This document shows, one piece after another, positions 19,383 through 26,462 of a stretch of DNA of 44,517 nucleotides. This stretch comes from Archangiaceae bacterium (GTDB taxonomy: Bacteria; Myxococcota; Myxococcia; Myxococcales; Myxococcaceae): positions 1 to 44,517 of the forward strand of contig JAACJQ010000122.1 of assembly GCA_016879935.1 (NCBI GenBank), read 5' to 3'. Each line of letters starts with the position of its first letter. Within the stretch, counting starts at the first letter, position 1. A program made the position numbers and the translations under genes. The notes beneath the pieces were generated by a model. It saw only the letters and a program-made list of their open reading frames with translations. It was not told the origin of the DNA and searched no databases.

Positions 19383-20888
19383 TCACCAGCTCGTCGGCTT
19401 GTAGTCCTTGAAGAACTTGCCCCACACGAACTGTCCGGTGCGCTCGGCCTCGAACACGGGGTCGACCACGCGCGCCGCGCCATCGACGATGTCGAGCGGC
19501 GGCTCGAACCCCAGCTCGTTCGTCTTCCGCTCTGCGTGCTGCGCGGGATCTTCGTCGGTCACCCAACCCGTATCGACCGCGTTCATCGCCAACAGGCTGC
19601 TCGCGTAGTCAGGCGCGCTCGTCAGCGTCAGCATGTTCAGCGCTGCCTTCGCCATGTTCGTGTGCGGGTGTTTGTCGGTCTTCGTGCCGCGCGAGAAGCT
19701 GCCCTCCATCGCCGACACGTTCACGACGTGGCCCCAGCCTTCACGGTGCCGCGTCATCAGCCCGCGCAGCTTGCCGCAGAGAATGAACGGCGCGACCGCG
19801 TTCACCAGGTGCACCTCGAGCATCTCTCCCGTCGCGACTTCGCCCAGCTTGAGCCGCCAGCTGTTCACCGTGCGCAGATCGACCTGCTGCAGATCGGCGT
19901 CGAGCTTTCCCTCGGGGAACGCGTGGCTCGTGTCCTGCTCGAGGTCGTACGGCACCAGCGAGAGCGCGGCCGAGCTGTGCAAGCCGACGGCAGGGTCGTG
20001 CGAGCGGAACGTCGCGAGCTCGTCGGTGCGGCGCGGCTTCACCTGCTCCACCAGCGTCGAGTGGCCAGTCAGCAGCCGCTGCGACGCCTCGGGCAGCGCC
20101 GTGACGCTCGAGTGCTCGAGCTCGGCCAGGTGCCGATAGAACCCCGGCGGCCGTCGCACCGTCTGCGCCGCGTTGTTGATGACGATGTCGAGGCGCTCGT
20201 GCGTGCGCGTGAGGAACTCGGCGAACAGCTCCACCGAGGGCGCGTGGCGCAGGTCCAGGCCGTACACCTCGAGCCGGTGGCCCCACTTCGTGAAGTCGGG
20301 CTCCTTCAGGTAGCGCTGGGTCGCGTCGTGCGGGAAGCGCGTGGTCGCGATGACGTGCGCTCCCGAGCGCAGCAACATCAGCGAGGCCTGATAGCCAATC
20401 TTCACGCGCCCGCCGGTGATGAGCGCCACCTTGCCGTCGAGCGGCGCCACCTGAAACCGCTTCAGGTAGTTGAAGTCGCCGCACTCGAGGCACATCGAGT
20501 CATAGAAGTGGTGCACCTCGCGGAACTCGCGCTTGCACACGTAGCAGTGGAACGGCGTGTCGAGCACCCGGCCCGTACGGGGTTGATGCGGAATGCCCGA
20601 GCCGAGAATGTTCTGCGGCGGCACGAACACCGGGCTCTTGCGCGCCTGACGAATGGCCGCTTCGGCCCGCGCCGCGCGATCCTGCAGGCGCTTCTCGAGG
20701 CGCTCCTTTCGGTTCTTGTGTTTGAGGAACCGCGCCGAATCATCCTTCGGTGGGTTCGCGAGCCGGCCCGCCGCTTCGAGCAGCGCCTTCGCGTCAGCCA
20801 GCGGCACCTCGTCGAGCTGCGAGCGATCGTCGAGCAGACGGCGGAGCAGCGCGGTGGCCTGATGAACCTCTTCCAGCGACAACGGCAT
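19383..20888 (-). CDS. SDR-fold protein with N-terminal helical and zinc-ribbon region, catalytic Tyr absent
   Basis: The 501-residue product has a helical, Lys/Arg-rich N-terminus (1-90), a four-Cys zinc ribbon (C115-x2-C118 ... C133-x2-C136), then a short-chain dehydrogenase fold from about 150. The cofactor motif T-G-G-R-V-K-I-G (158-165) departs from T-G-x3-G-x-G, while N-N-A-A (238-241) and the catalytic Ser392 in V-N-V-S-A are kept. Where Y-x3-K is expected there is T410-N-M-A-K414, so the proton-donating Tyr is Thr. An insert of about 90 residues (255-345) separates the two halves. I recall similar H-T-N-M-A-K proteins in eukaryotes, so this may be a distinct SDR-related family rather than a decayed gene. 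The ATG at 20888 precedes the first conserved segment. Confidence 0.85.
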   Translation of the reverse strand: MPLSLEEVHQATALLRRLLDDRSQLDEVPLADAKALLEAAGRLANPPKDDSARFLKHKNRKERLEKRLQDRAARAEAAIRQARKSPVFVPPQNILGSGIPHQPRTGRVLDTPFHCYVCKREFREVHHFYDSMCLECGDFNYLKRFQVAPLDGKVALITGGRVKIGYQASLMLLRSGAHVIATTRFPHDATQRYLKEPDFTKWGHRLEVYGLDLRHAPSVELFAEFLTRTHERLDIVINNAAQTVRRPPGFYRHLAELEHSSVTALPEASQRLLTGHSTLVEQVKPRRTDELATFRSHDPAVGLHSSAALSLVPYDLEQDTSHAFPEGKLDADLQQVDLRTVNSWRLKLGEVATGEMLEVHLVNAVAPFILCGKLRGLMTRHREGWGHVVNVSAMEGSFSRGTKTDKHPHTNMAKAALNMLTLTSAPDYASSLLAMNAVDTGWVTDEDPAQHAERKTNELGFEPPLDIVDGAARVVDPVFEAERTGQFVWGKFFKDYKPTSW

Positions 20889-20997
20889 GGGCGGCGCCTT
20901 ACCAGATGGGTCGGGCCGCCACGCGAACAGACTGGCCTGTCGGTGGGCCTTGTCTGCAGAGCCCCGGTGACGAGGATATGAGCCGTCTGGAGAACCC

Positions 20998-21939
20998 ATG
21001 GCTGACGACTCGAAGAAGACCCTGACCCGACGTGAGACGACGGTGGCCGTGGCTGGCCTGGCTGCGGCAGCGACCGTTGGTGGCCTCGTCGCCGCGACCC
21101 CGAAGCCCTCGCAGGAGAAGACGCCGATGAGCCCCAACCCGAACCGCATGCCGATGGCCTTCGTCCCGCACGGTGGAGGCCCGTGGCCGTTCGTCGAGCT
21201 CGGCCTCGGCCCGAAGGATCAAGAGAACCGCCTGCGCGACTACCTCGTCGGGCTCGGCTCGATTCCGAAGACGAAGCCGAAGGCGCTGCTCGTCATCTCG
21301 GCGCACTGGGAAGAAGCGGTGCCCACGGTGATGACGAACCCGAAGCCGCCGATGCTGTACGACTACTACGGGTTTCCGCCCGAGTCGTACCAGGTGCAGT
21401 GGCCCGCTCCAGGAGACCCGGCGCTCGCGAAGCGCGTTCGTTCGCTGCTCGAGGGCGCTGGCATTCCGTCGGGAGAGGACTCCGCGCGCGGGTTCGATCA
21501 CGGCACCTTCGTGCCCTTCAAGCTCGCCTTCCCCAACGCCGACGTGCCGACGGTGCAGCTCTCGCTCAAGGCCGGGCTCGACCCGAAGGAGCACCTCGCC
21601 ATCGGCCGGGCGCTCGCGCCGTTGCGTGACGAAGGCGTGTTCATTCTCGGCAGCGGCATGACCTTTCACAACCTGCGCGCGTTCTTCCAGGGCGGCGGCG
21701 GCCCGGTGTCGGAAGCGTTCGACGCGTGGCTGCAGGAAACGATGAAGTCTCCGGCTGATCAGCGCGATGCGCGGCTGGCGGAGTGGAAGAAGGCTCCCGG
21801 CGCCCGCGCGGCCCACCCGCGTGAAGAGCACCTCGTGCCGTTGATGGTCATCGCCGGTGCCGCCGGAGCCGACCCCGTGTCGATTCCGTACGCCGACCAC
21901 TACGTCGACGTGAAGCTCTCGGCGTACCACTACGCCTGA
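20998..21939 (+). CDS. Tat-exported DODA-type extradiol dioxygenase (LigB family)
   Basis: The 313-residue product has a twin-arginine leader (T-R-R-E-T-T at 10-15, then an Ala/Val-rich segment), implying folded export with metal bound. The rest matches the YgiD/4,5-DOPA-dioxygenase-extradiol family: V-P-H-G-G-G, L-V-I-S-A-H-W-E, Y-D-Y-Y-G-F-P, F-D-H-G-T-F-V-P, G-S-G-M-T-F-H-N and E-E-H-L-V-P-L, which supply the His ligands. Family members cleave aromatic catechol rings using Fe or Zn. An exported version is unusual, since relatives are mostly cytoplasmic. It diverges from the SDR gene across 109 bases. The substrate is unknown. Confidence 0.88.
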   Translation: MADDSKKTLTRRETTVAVAGLAAAATVGGLVAATPKPSQEKTPMSPNPNRMPMAFVPHGGGPWPFVELGLGPKDQENRLRDYLVGLGSIPKTKPKALLVISAHWEEAVPTVMTNPKPPMLYDYYGFPPESYQVQWPAPGDPALAKRVRSLLEGAGIPSGEDSARGFDHGTFVPFKLAFPNADVPTVQLSLKAGLDPKEHLAIGRALAPLRDEGVFILGSGMTFHNLRAFFQGGGGPVSEAFDAWLQETMKSPADQRDARLAEWKKAPGARAAHPREEHLVPLMVIAGAAGADPVSIPYADHYVDVKLSAYHYA

Positions 21940-21998
21940 CGCCAACTGCTCGGGACTGCTGGTGAAACGAAGCCCCAGGCGAGCCTGAACCCCTCGCT

Positions 21999-22029
21999 GT
22001 TAACGCAGGCCGGTCTCAAGCATCCTTTC
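21999..22029 (+). promoter_or_regulatory. Candidate ECF promoter of the sigma-cpaB locus (GTTAACG-N17-TCCTTTC)
   Basis: GTTAACG at 21999-22005 and TCCTTTC at 22023-22029 are separated by 17 bases. The same pair with the same spacing (second box TCCTCTC) lies upstream of the second cpaB gene at 38617-38647. ECF promoters typically have an AAC-containing -35 box and a 16-17-base spacer, which fits. The second box ends only seven bases before the sigma GTG at 22037, so a transcript from this promoter would be leaderless or nearly so, in line with the absence of a Shine-Dalgarno sequence there. Confidence 0.5.
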
Positions 22030-22036
22030 GGTCAGC

Positions 22037-22615
22037 GTGTCAGCGGTCGTCCAGAGGGAGTCGTCTGCACCGGTCTCGAGCCGGCAGAAGCCCGTCTGGC
22101 TGCCGTGGGTGGCGGGTGCGCGGCGCAACGAGCGTGACGCGTTCGGCAGGCTGCACCAGCACTTCGCGCGGCTGGTGCACGCCGTCATCATCACGAAGGT
22201 GCCCGCGGCCGACGCGTCGGACCTCACGCAGGACGTGTTCCTGCTGATGCTCTCGAAGCTGCCGACGCTCGAAGACGATCAGGCGTTCCCCGCGTGGCTG
22301 CTCGAGATCGCCCGCAACCGCGCCGCGAAGTTCCTGCGAGACCGGCCGCGCACGTCGTCGGCCGAGCTCGAAGAAGAGCCGCAGGCGCCCGATCGGTCTG
22401 GCTGGCCCGACGCGAAGAAGGTGCTCCTGGCGCTCCAGACGCTGCCCGAGACGTACGCCGAGACCCTCGCCATGCGGCTCATCGAAGGTCTGAACGGCCC
22501 CGACATCGCCGAGCGCACGGGTCTGACTCCCGGCTCGGTGCGCGTGAACCTGCATCGCGGCATGGCGATGCTGCGCGAGAAGCTGGGCCTCTCACCGAAG
22601 GAGGGCGACGAATGA
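22037..22615 (+). CDS. RNA polymerase sigma factor, ECF type
   Basis: The 192-residue protein has sigma region 2 (F-G-R-L-H-Q-H-F...D-A-S-D-L-T-Q-D-V-F-L-L-M-L, then A-W-L-L-E-I-A-R-N-R-A-A-K-F-L-R-D) and region 4 (L-P-E-T-Y-A-E-T-L-A-M-R-L-I-E-G-L-N-G-P-D-I-A-E-R-T-G, then V-R-V-N-L-H-R-G), with no region 1.1 or 3: the ECF layout. The start is GTG at 22037 without a ribosome site; the conserved region starts about 30 residues later. The stop overlaps the next gene (ATGA), the usual arrangement for a sigma factor and its membrane anti-sigma, but here the partner is a CpaB-like protein. Autoregulation from the element at 21999-22029 is inferred. Confidence 0.92.
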   Translation: MSAVVQRESSAPVSSRQKPVWLPWVAGARRNERDAFGRLHQHFARLVHAVIITKVPAADASDLTQDVFLLMLSKLPTLEDDQAFPAWLLEIARNRAAKFLRDRPRTSSAELEEEPQAPDRSGWPDAKKVLLALQTLPETYAETLAMRLIEGLNGPDIAERTGLTPGSVRVNLHRGMAMLREKLGLSPKEGDE

Positions 22616-23619
22616 GTGATCCGCTCTTCGATGGCCCCGGAAACGATCCCGAGCTCGACGCGCTCGAGAACGAGCTGTCTGGCTATCGCTTCGATTCACC
22701 ACCTCCCGACCTGCCGGCGAAGCGCTCGTCGGAGCCGAAGCCCGCGCGCCGTGAAGCGCCGCTGCCCGACGTCATGCGCACGAGCGGCGCCAGCTTCTCG
22801 CTGCGTGGCAAGGCGCCGCTGTTCGTCTCACTCGCCCTCGCGCTCGTCGCGGGCGTCGTCTCGTACTCGGCCGTGAAGAAGAAGGAGATGGACGTTCGCA
22901 AGGGCTGGAACCTGGTGCCCGTGGTCGTCGCCGCCGTCGACGTCTCCGAAGGCACGGTCGTCACCATGGAGATGATCAGTCAGCGCTCGATTCCCGAGCA
23001 GTTCGTCACGTCGTCGGTCGTGAAGCCCGACTCGGCCTCGTACATCGTGAACCAGAAGGTGCTGGTGCCGATTCAGGCCGGCGACGCGTTGTTGTGGAGT
23101 CAGTTCGAGACCACGAAGGCCGCCGAGCGCCTCTCGACCAAGGTGCAGAAGAAGGCGCGCGCCATCACCATCGAGACGAAGGGGGCGCAGTCGGTCGGTG
23201 GGTGGGTGCGGCCCAACGATCACGTCGACCTCATCGGCACCTTCAAGGACCCCGCGACGGGAGAGCAGGTGGCCGTCACGCTCATGCAGAACGTCATCGT
23301 GCTCGCGACGGGGAAGATCACCGGCACCACCAACATCAACCTCGTGCCCGACGGCCAGCGTGAGTACGCGAACGTGTCGCTCCTGCTGTTGCCCGAGGAG
23401 GCCGAGATGGCGGTGCTCGCGCAGGAACTCGGCGCGCTGACGTTGACGCTGCGAAACGAAGAAGACCTCGACGTGCTCGAAGAGCGTGGGCGCGCGACCA
23501 TCAACACGTTGCTGTCGGGTGAACGCACGAAGGTGCTGCAGTCGAAGCGCTTCAACACGATTCAGGTGATCAGAGGCTCGTCGTCGAGCGACACGAAGAC
23601 TGCGGCGCCCGCCGAGTAG
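22612..23619 (+). CDS. cpaB: CpaB/SAF-domain membrane protein with cytoplasmic N-terminal tail
   Basis: The 335-residue product has a 66-residue acidic/Pro-rich cytoplasmic tail (N-D-P-E-L-D-A-L-E-N-E-L then Y-R-F-D-S-P-P-P-D-L-P), one transmembrane helix (about 69-86), and an outer part matching Flp pilus assembly protein CpaB: the SAF domain (V-V-V-A-A-V-D-V-S-E-G-T-V-V) and R-A-I-T-I-E...G-G-W-V-R-P-N-D-H-V-D-L-I-G-T-F. CpaB is normally a periplasmic part of the Flp/Tad pilus system, yet no other tad gene is in the window. The ATG at 22612 overlaps the sigma stop and has GGAGGG upstream. The tail resembles the cytoplasmic segment of anti-sigma factors, suggesting it may bind the sigma factor. 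A paralogue without the tail lies at 38673. Confidence 0.88.
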   Translation: MSDPLFDGPGNDPELDALENELSGYRFDSPPPDLPAKRSSEPKPARREAPLPDVMRTSGASFSLRGKAPLFVSLALALVAGVVSYSAVKKKEMDVRKGWNLVPVVVAAVDVSEGTVVTMEMISQRSIPEQFVTSSVVKPDSASYIVNQKVLVPIQAGDALLWSQFETTKAAERLSTKVQKKARAITIETKGAQSVGGWVRPNDHVDLIGTFKDPATGEQVAVTLMQNVIVLATGKITGTTNINLVPDGQREYANVSLLLLPEEAEMAVLAQELGALTLTLRNEEDLDVLEERGRATINTLLSGERTKVLQSKRFNTIQVIRGSSSSDTKTAAPAE

Positions 23620-23631
23620 GCTCCTCGCTTC

Positions 23632-24918
23632 GTGGATCGGCGAACCGCCTGGGCCTTGCTCTTTCTGCTGCTCGCGCTCGCAGGCGGCGTGTGGCGCTTC
23701 GTGCAGCCCGAGCCCGAGCCCGCACTGGAGCAGCCACCCGAGCCCACGTCATCACCGCGCGATGGCACCGTGACTCGGGAGCCAGCGGTTCTGCTGGCGG
23801 CGCCCGAGGTCGTCGACTCGGGAGCGCTCGAGTTGAACGTTCTCGTCACCGACGCAGGCGCCTCGACGTTCACGACGCAGCCGCCGCTGGGCTTCGACGT
23901 CGACGCGTACGTGGCGAAGTGGCGCGCCGCGCTGGCCCCGCTGCTCAACCGCACAGCGCCCACGAAGAGCATCACCACCCGCGAGGCGGACCGTGGCTCG
24001 AGCTTTGCGCCCGGGGTCGATGGCGGCGTCGTCGGCTGTTCGCCGCGCCGGCTCTCGCTCGGGTTCAACGAGAGCGCGCGCGTCGACGTCTTCGTCTTCG
24101 TCGACACATCGGGCTCGATGACGGGCGTGCTGCCCGACGTCGCTCAGTGGCTCGGTGAGCTCGAGTTCGGGTTGCGCGAGGCCCAGCGCGACTTTCAGCT
24201 CGTCGTGGTCGCGAACACCGACTGGCTGCTGCGCACCGAGCGTGTTCGCCTCGACGCCGGAGTCATCAAGCAGCGCATCAACTCGAACGACATCGTCGAA
24301 GTCTTGCTCGCGTCTGGCACCTCGCCGACCGGCTGGCGTTCGTTCGCGCGACCAGACGTGCCGACCGAGATCGTGCTCGTCACCGACGACTCTCCCTTCG
24401 GCCACCCGTCGTACGAGGCGCGCTTCGAGGCGTTGATGGGCGCCGCCCTCTCGCAGACGCGGGTGCACGTCATGGGCGGCTTCGACGTCGGCTCGGCGAA
24501 CCTGCTCGGGCCTGAACAACCGCTCGCGCCGGGCGTCTGCCGGCCCCACGGCATGGCTCACGGCCTCGAGTACCAGCACCTCTCGATGACCTACCGAGGG
24601 AGCCGGACGAGCCTGTGCCGCCCGGACTCGTGGAGCGCGCTGAAGGACGTGCTGCTGAAGACGCCCGTGCCGCCCGAAGCCCGCTGCTCGTGGCAGTTCG
24701 AGCTGCACCCCGACGCAGTGCTCGCTCCGCCGCTCGCGATGCCGGCCTCGGGCCTGCCGGTGTCGCTGATTCGAGAGCACACCCTCGCCGACTGCGGGAG
24801 CGGCTTTCGTCGCAGCTACCTCGCTGACGAGCGCAGCATCACCCTGTGCCCGGCCACGTGTGTGGCGCTGCCCGAAGACGGATTTCGAGGGCTCGAGTTC
24901 TCGTGGACGTGCCGCTGA
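23632..24918 (+). CDS. Membrane-anchored von Willebrand A domain protein
   Basis: The 428-residue product has an N-terminal hydrophobic helix (7-20) after M-D-R-R, acting as signal or anchor, then a Pro/Glu-rich linker. The vWA domain carries a MIDAS metal motif D158-T-S160-G-S162-M, followed by V-L-V-T-D-D-S-P further on. There are seven or more Cys in the second half (G-V-C-R-P, S-L-C-R-P, A-R-C-S-W, A-D-C-G-S, T-L-C-P-A-T-C), suggesting disulfides outside the cytoplasm. The GTG start at 23632 follows the CpaB-like stop by 12 bases, so it is probably the third gene of the sigma operon. vWA proteins bind ligands through metal; its partner is unknown. Confidence 0.83.
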   Translation: MDRRTAWALLFLLLALAGGVWRFVQPEPEPALEQPPEPTSSPRDGTVTREPAVLLAAPEVVDSGALELNVLVTDAGASTFTTQPPLGFDVDAYVAKWRAALAPLLNRTAPTKSITTREADRGSSFAPGVDGGVVGCSPRRLSLGFNESARVDVFVFVDTSGSMTGVLPDVAQWLGELEFGLREAQRDFQLVVVANTDWLLRTERVRLDAGVIKQRINSNDIVEVLLASGTSPTGWRSFARPDVPTEIVLVTDDSPFGHPSYEARFEALMGAALSQTRVHVMGGFDVGSANLLGPEQPLAPGVCRPHGMAHGLEYQHLSMTYRGSRTSLCRPDSWSALKDVLLKTPVPPEARCSWQFELHPDAVLAPPLAMPASGLPVSLIREHTLADCGSGFRRSYLADERSITLCPATCVALPEDGFRGLEFSWTCR

Positions 24919-24922
24919 CGCG

Positions 24923-25318
24923 TCAGTTCACGTACTTCGGCATCACGAAGTACAGGTCGACGTCGGCTTCGCACTCGACGCAGCGGCCGCGCGCGACGCG
25001 AAGGCCCAGCCGCGGCGTCTCGCCGAGCGACATCACCCGGCCACCGCAGGTGCAGCGCACGTTGGTGATGGCTTCGTCCATCTGCTTGCCCGACTTCAGC
25101 ACGATGGGGTTGTCGGCCGAGAAGCCCGGGGTCGCGGCGCGCTCCGCGTTCGTGCGGCGCGTCTTCACCGCGGCGACGACTTTGCGCGTGCTCCAGACGG
25201 CGAGCGCGACCAGCAGGGCGAGCAGCAGCAGATCCACCTGCGTGTCATCGCGACTTGCCGGCGCCGACGCAAGCTCACGCCGCAGGTTTGAATCGAACTC
25301 GAAGGGGTCGTGCTGCAT
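24923..25318 (-). CDS. Small membrane protein with zinc-ribbon-like Cys pairs
   Basis: The product of about 131 residues has one transmembrane helix (L-L-L-L-A-L-L-V-A-L-A-V-W, about 30-43), a basic stretch, and a C-terminal domain with C-T-C-G-G and C-V-E-C, resembling a zinc ribbon. I do not recognise a family. The ATG at 25318 makes the gene overlap the nuclease gene by 44 bases; a GTG at 25237, just before the hydrophobic segment, would remove the overlap and is a real alternative. Its stop faces the vWA gene stop four bases away. Confidence 0.65.
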   Translation of the reverse strand: MQHDPFEFDSNLRRELASAPASRDDTQVDLLLLALLVALAVWSTRKVVAAVKTRRTNAERAATPGFSADNPIVLKSGKQMDEAITNVRCTCGGRVMSLGETPRLGLRVARGRCVECEADVDLYFVMPKYVN

Positions 25319-26120
25319 CAATCAACCGCATCAGCTTGCGGCGATTTCGACTGAGGACAACCGTGGGTGAATGCAGGACGACGAAGAAGATGAAGTCGGC
25401 GAAGTCGAGGAACGCGGTCAACTCCGTGCGCTGGCGGGGCAGTTCCGCTGTCCGCAAGAGTACGCGCTTCCCGGTCGAGAGCTTGAGTCGCTCCAGTCGA
25501 ATCGAGGTGGCTTGGAGGGTCTGGCGCTGGAGCCGTTCGAGCGCGCTGAGGGTTCTTGCCGCCCGGTCCTTGGTCCAGAACTGCACGTACATGAACTCGC
25601 CCTCCTTTCCCGCCTGCTCGACGCTCAGCCCGCGACGATGGAGCCAGGCAGGGGCACCCCCTCGGCGCGTGGCGTCGATCACCCAGCCAAACGGGACCTT
25701 CACCAGTGCGCCGTGCCCGCCTCCGTACGGAATCCCGCAGACGTCGGACTGCAGCGGCGCCAGTTCAGCCAGATTCACAATGTCGAGTTCGATGTCGACG
25801 TTGTCCGCCCGGGCGCGCTCGAGTGCTGCTTTCGAGTAGCCGACCGTGGTCACCATCACCCCTCGGTCGACTCCTGCGTCCGCGAAGAGCCCGAGAGCCT
25901 CCTCAACGTTCTTCACGTTCAAGCGACGACGGTAGGACTTGGCCTCGACAGCGGTGGTGACGACCCGGCCAGCGACTCGTTCACGAACCAGAACGTCAAT
26001 CTGCCTCATTGCCTTGGAGAGCCTGCCCAGCACCATCACGTTGTGGCGCACGTCGGCATTGGTTCGGTCGAAACTCAGTCGTTCAAAGACTTCCTTTTCA
26101 TATTTCTTCCACTGCTTCAT
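25275..26120 (-). CDS. Mrr-like PD-(D/E)XK nuclease
   Basis: The 281-residue product has an N-terminal Mrr/restriction-endonuclease-like core: K-Y-E-K-E-V-F-E-R-L, then D42 in R-Q-I-D-V-L-V and E59-A-K61 in T-A-V-E-A-K-S-Y, the D...E-x-K metal triad, followed by V-D-R-G-V-M-V-T-T-V-G-Y. The rest is a less familiar C-terminal region that may recognise DNA or a partner. The ATG at 26120 has an excellent GGGAGG site; the frame runs on upstream only as an open shadow. Codon third positions are less G/C-biased than in neighbours, suggesting acquisition by transfer. No methyltransferase is nearby, so it may be a methyl-directed (type IV) enzyme or a repair nuclease. Confidence 0.82.
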   Translation of the reverse strand: MKQWKKYEKEVFERLSFDRTNADVRHNVMVLGRLSKAMRQIDVLVRERVAGRVVTTAVEAKSYRRRLNVKNVEEALGLFADAGVDRGVMVTTVGYSKAALERARADNVDIELDIVNLAELAPLQSDVCGIPYGGGHGALVKVPFGWVIDATRRGGAPAWLHRRGLSVEQAGKEGEFMYVQFWTKDRAARTLSALERLQRQTLQATSIRLERLKLSTGKRVLLRTAELPRQRTELTAFLDFADFIFFVVLHSPTVVLSRNRRKLMRLIDAARPLRVRFKPAA

Positions 26121-26462
26121 CGCTGACCTCCCTTGCGTTGCCGAGAATGCCACGGCCAGCAAAACGAATTGGGAGCCCAGCGCTCGTTGGTGGATCCGCC
26201 GGACCGGGGTGGTGTTCGGGCCCAGCCAGAAGGTCGGGCGACCGTCGGTCGTGCTGGTCCACCCGGCCGACGAGCGTCGAGCAACCGGCCAATGAAGGAG
26301 ACGCTCCTGCAGTCGAGCGGAGGTACCCAGTCGAAGCTGGTGGAGCACCCAGCCGATGTTGGTGGAGCACCCAGTCGACGCTGGCGTGGCGCCGAGGCTG
26401 GACGGCCCCCCGTGCTGTTTGGCAGCGTCCAACGTCGCAGAACTCACCAACGGGGGTACCAC
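26121..26462. other. 342-base intergenic region between divergent nuclease and hypothetical genes
   Basis: This is the only gap over 300 bases between genes in the window. It should hold divergent promoters. It contains GGGAGG for the nuclease at its left edge, GGGGGT for the rightward gene at its right edge, and a three-copy 22-bp tandem repeat (26325-26390). Long open frames cross it on both strands, but they only extend neighbouring genes and do not look coding. No recognisable RNA was seen. Confidence 0.6.
26325..26390. repeat. 22-bp direct tandem repeat, three copies
   Basis: Three adjacent units of 22 bases start at 26325, 26347 and 26369, each beginning ACCCAG(T/C)CGA and the first two ending TGGTGGAGC; the third is degenerate after base 16. 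It lies within about 75 bases of the start of the rightward hypothetical gene, so it could be an operator array for that gene or for the divergent nuclease. Confidence 0.75.

Noticed and set aside
18537..20981. An 814-codon plus-strand open frame
   Set aside because: It is antisense to the TIMP-like and SDR genes, with Arg/His/Leu-rich composition; both minus-strand genes have clear domains.
23632..24918. Tad/Flp pilus locus suggested by CpaB next door
   Set aside because: No TadA/CpaF ATPase, CpaC secretin, TadB/C, CpaE or Flp pilin is present; the neighbours are a sigma factor and a vWA protein.
26133..26462. N-terminal 110-codon extension of the helical protein gene
   Set aside because: The extension runs through the intergenic repeats and the nuclease promoter with no coding bias; a good ribosome site precedes the GTG at 26463.
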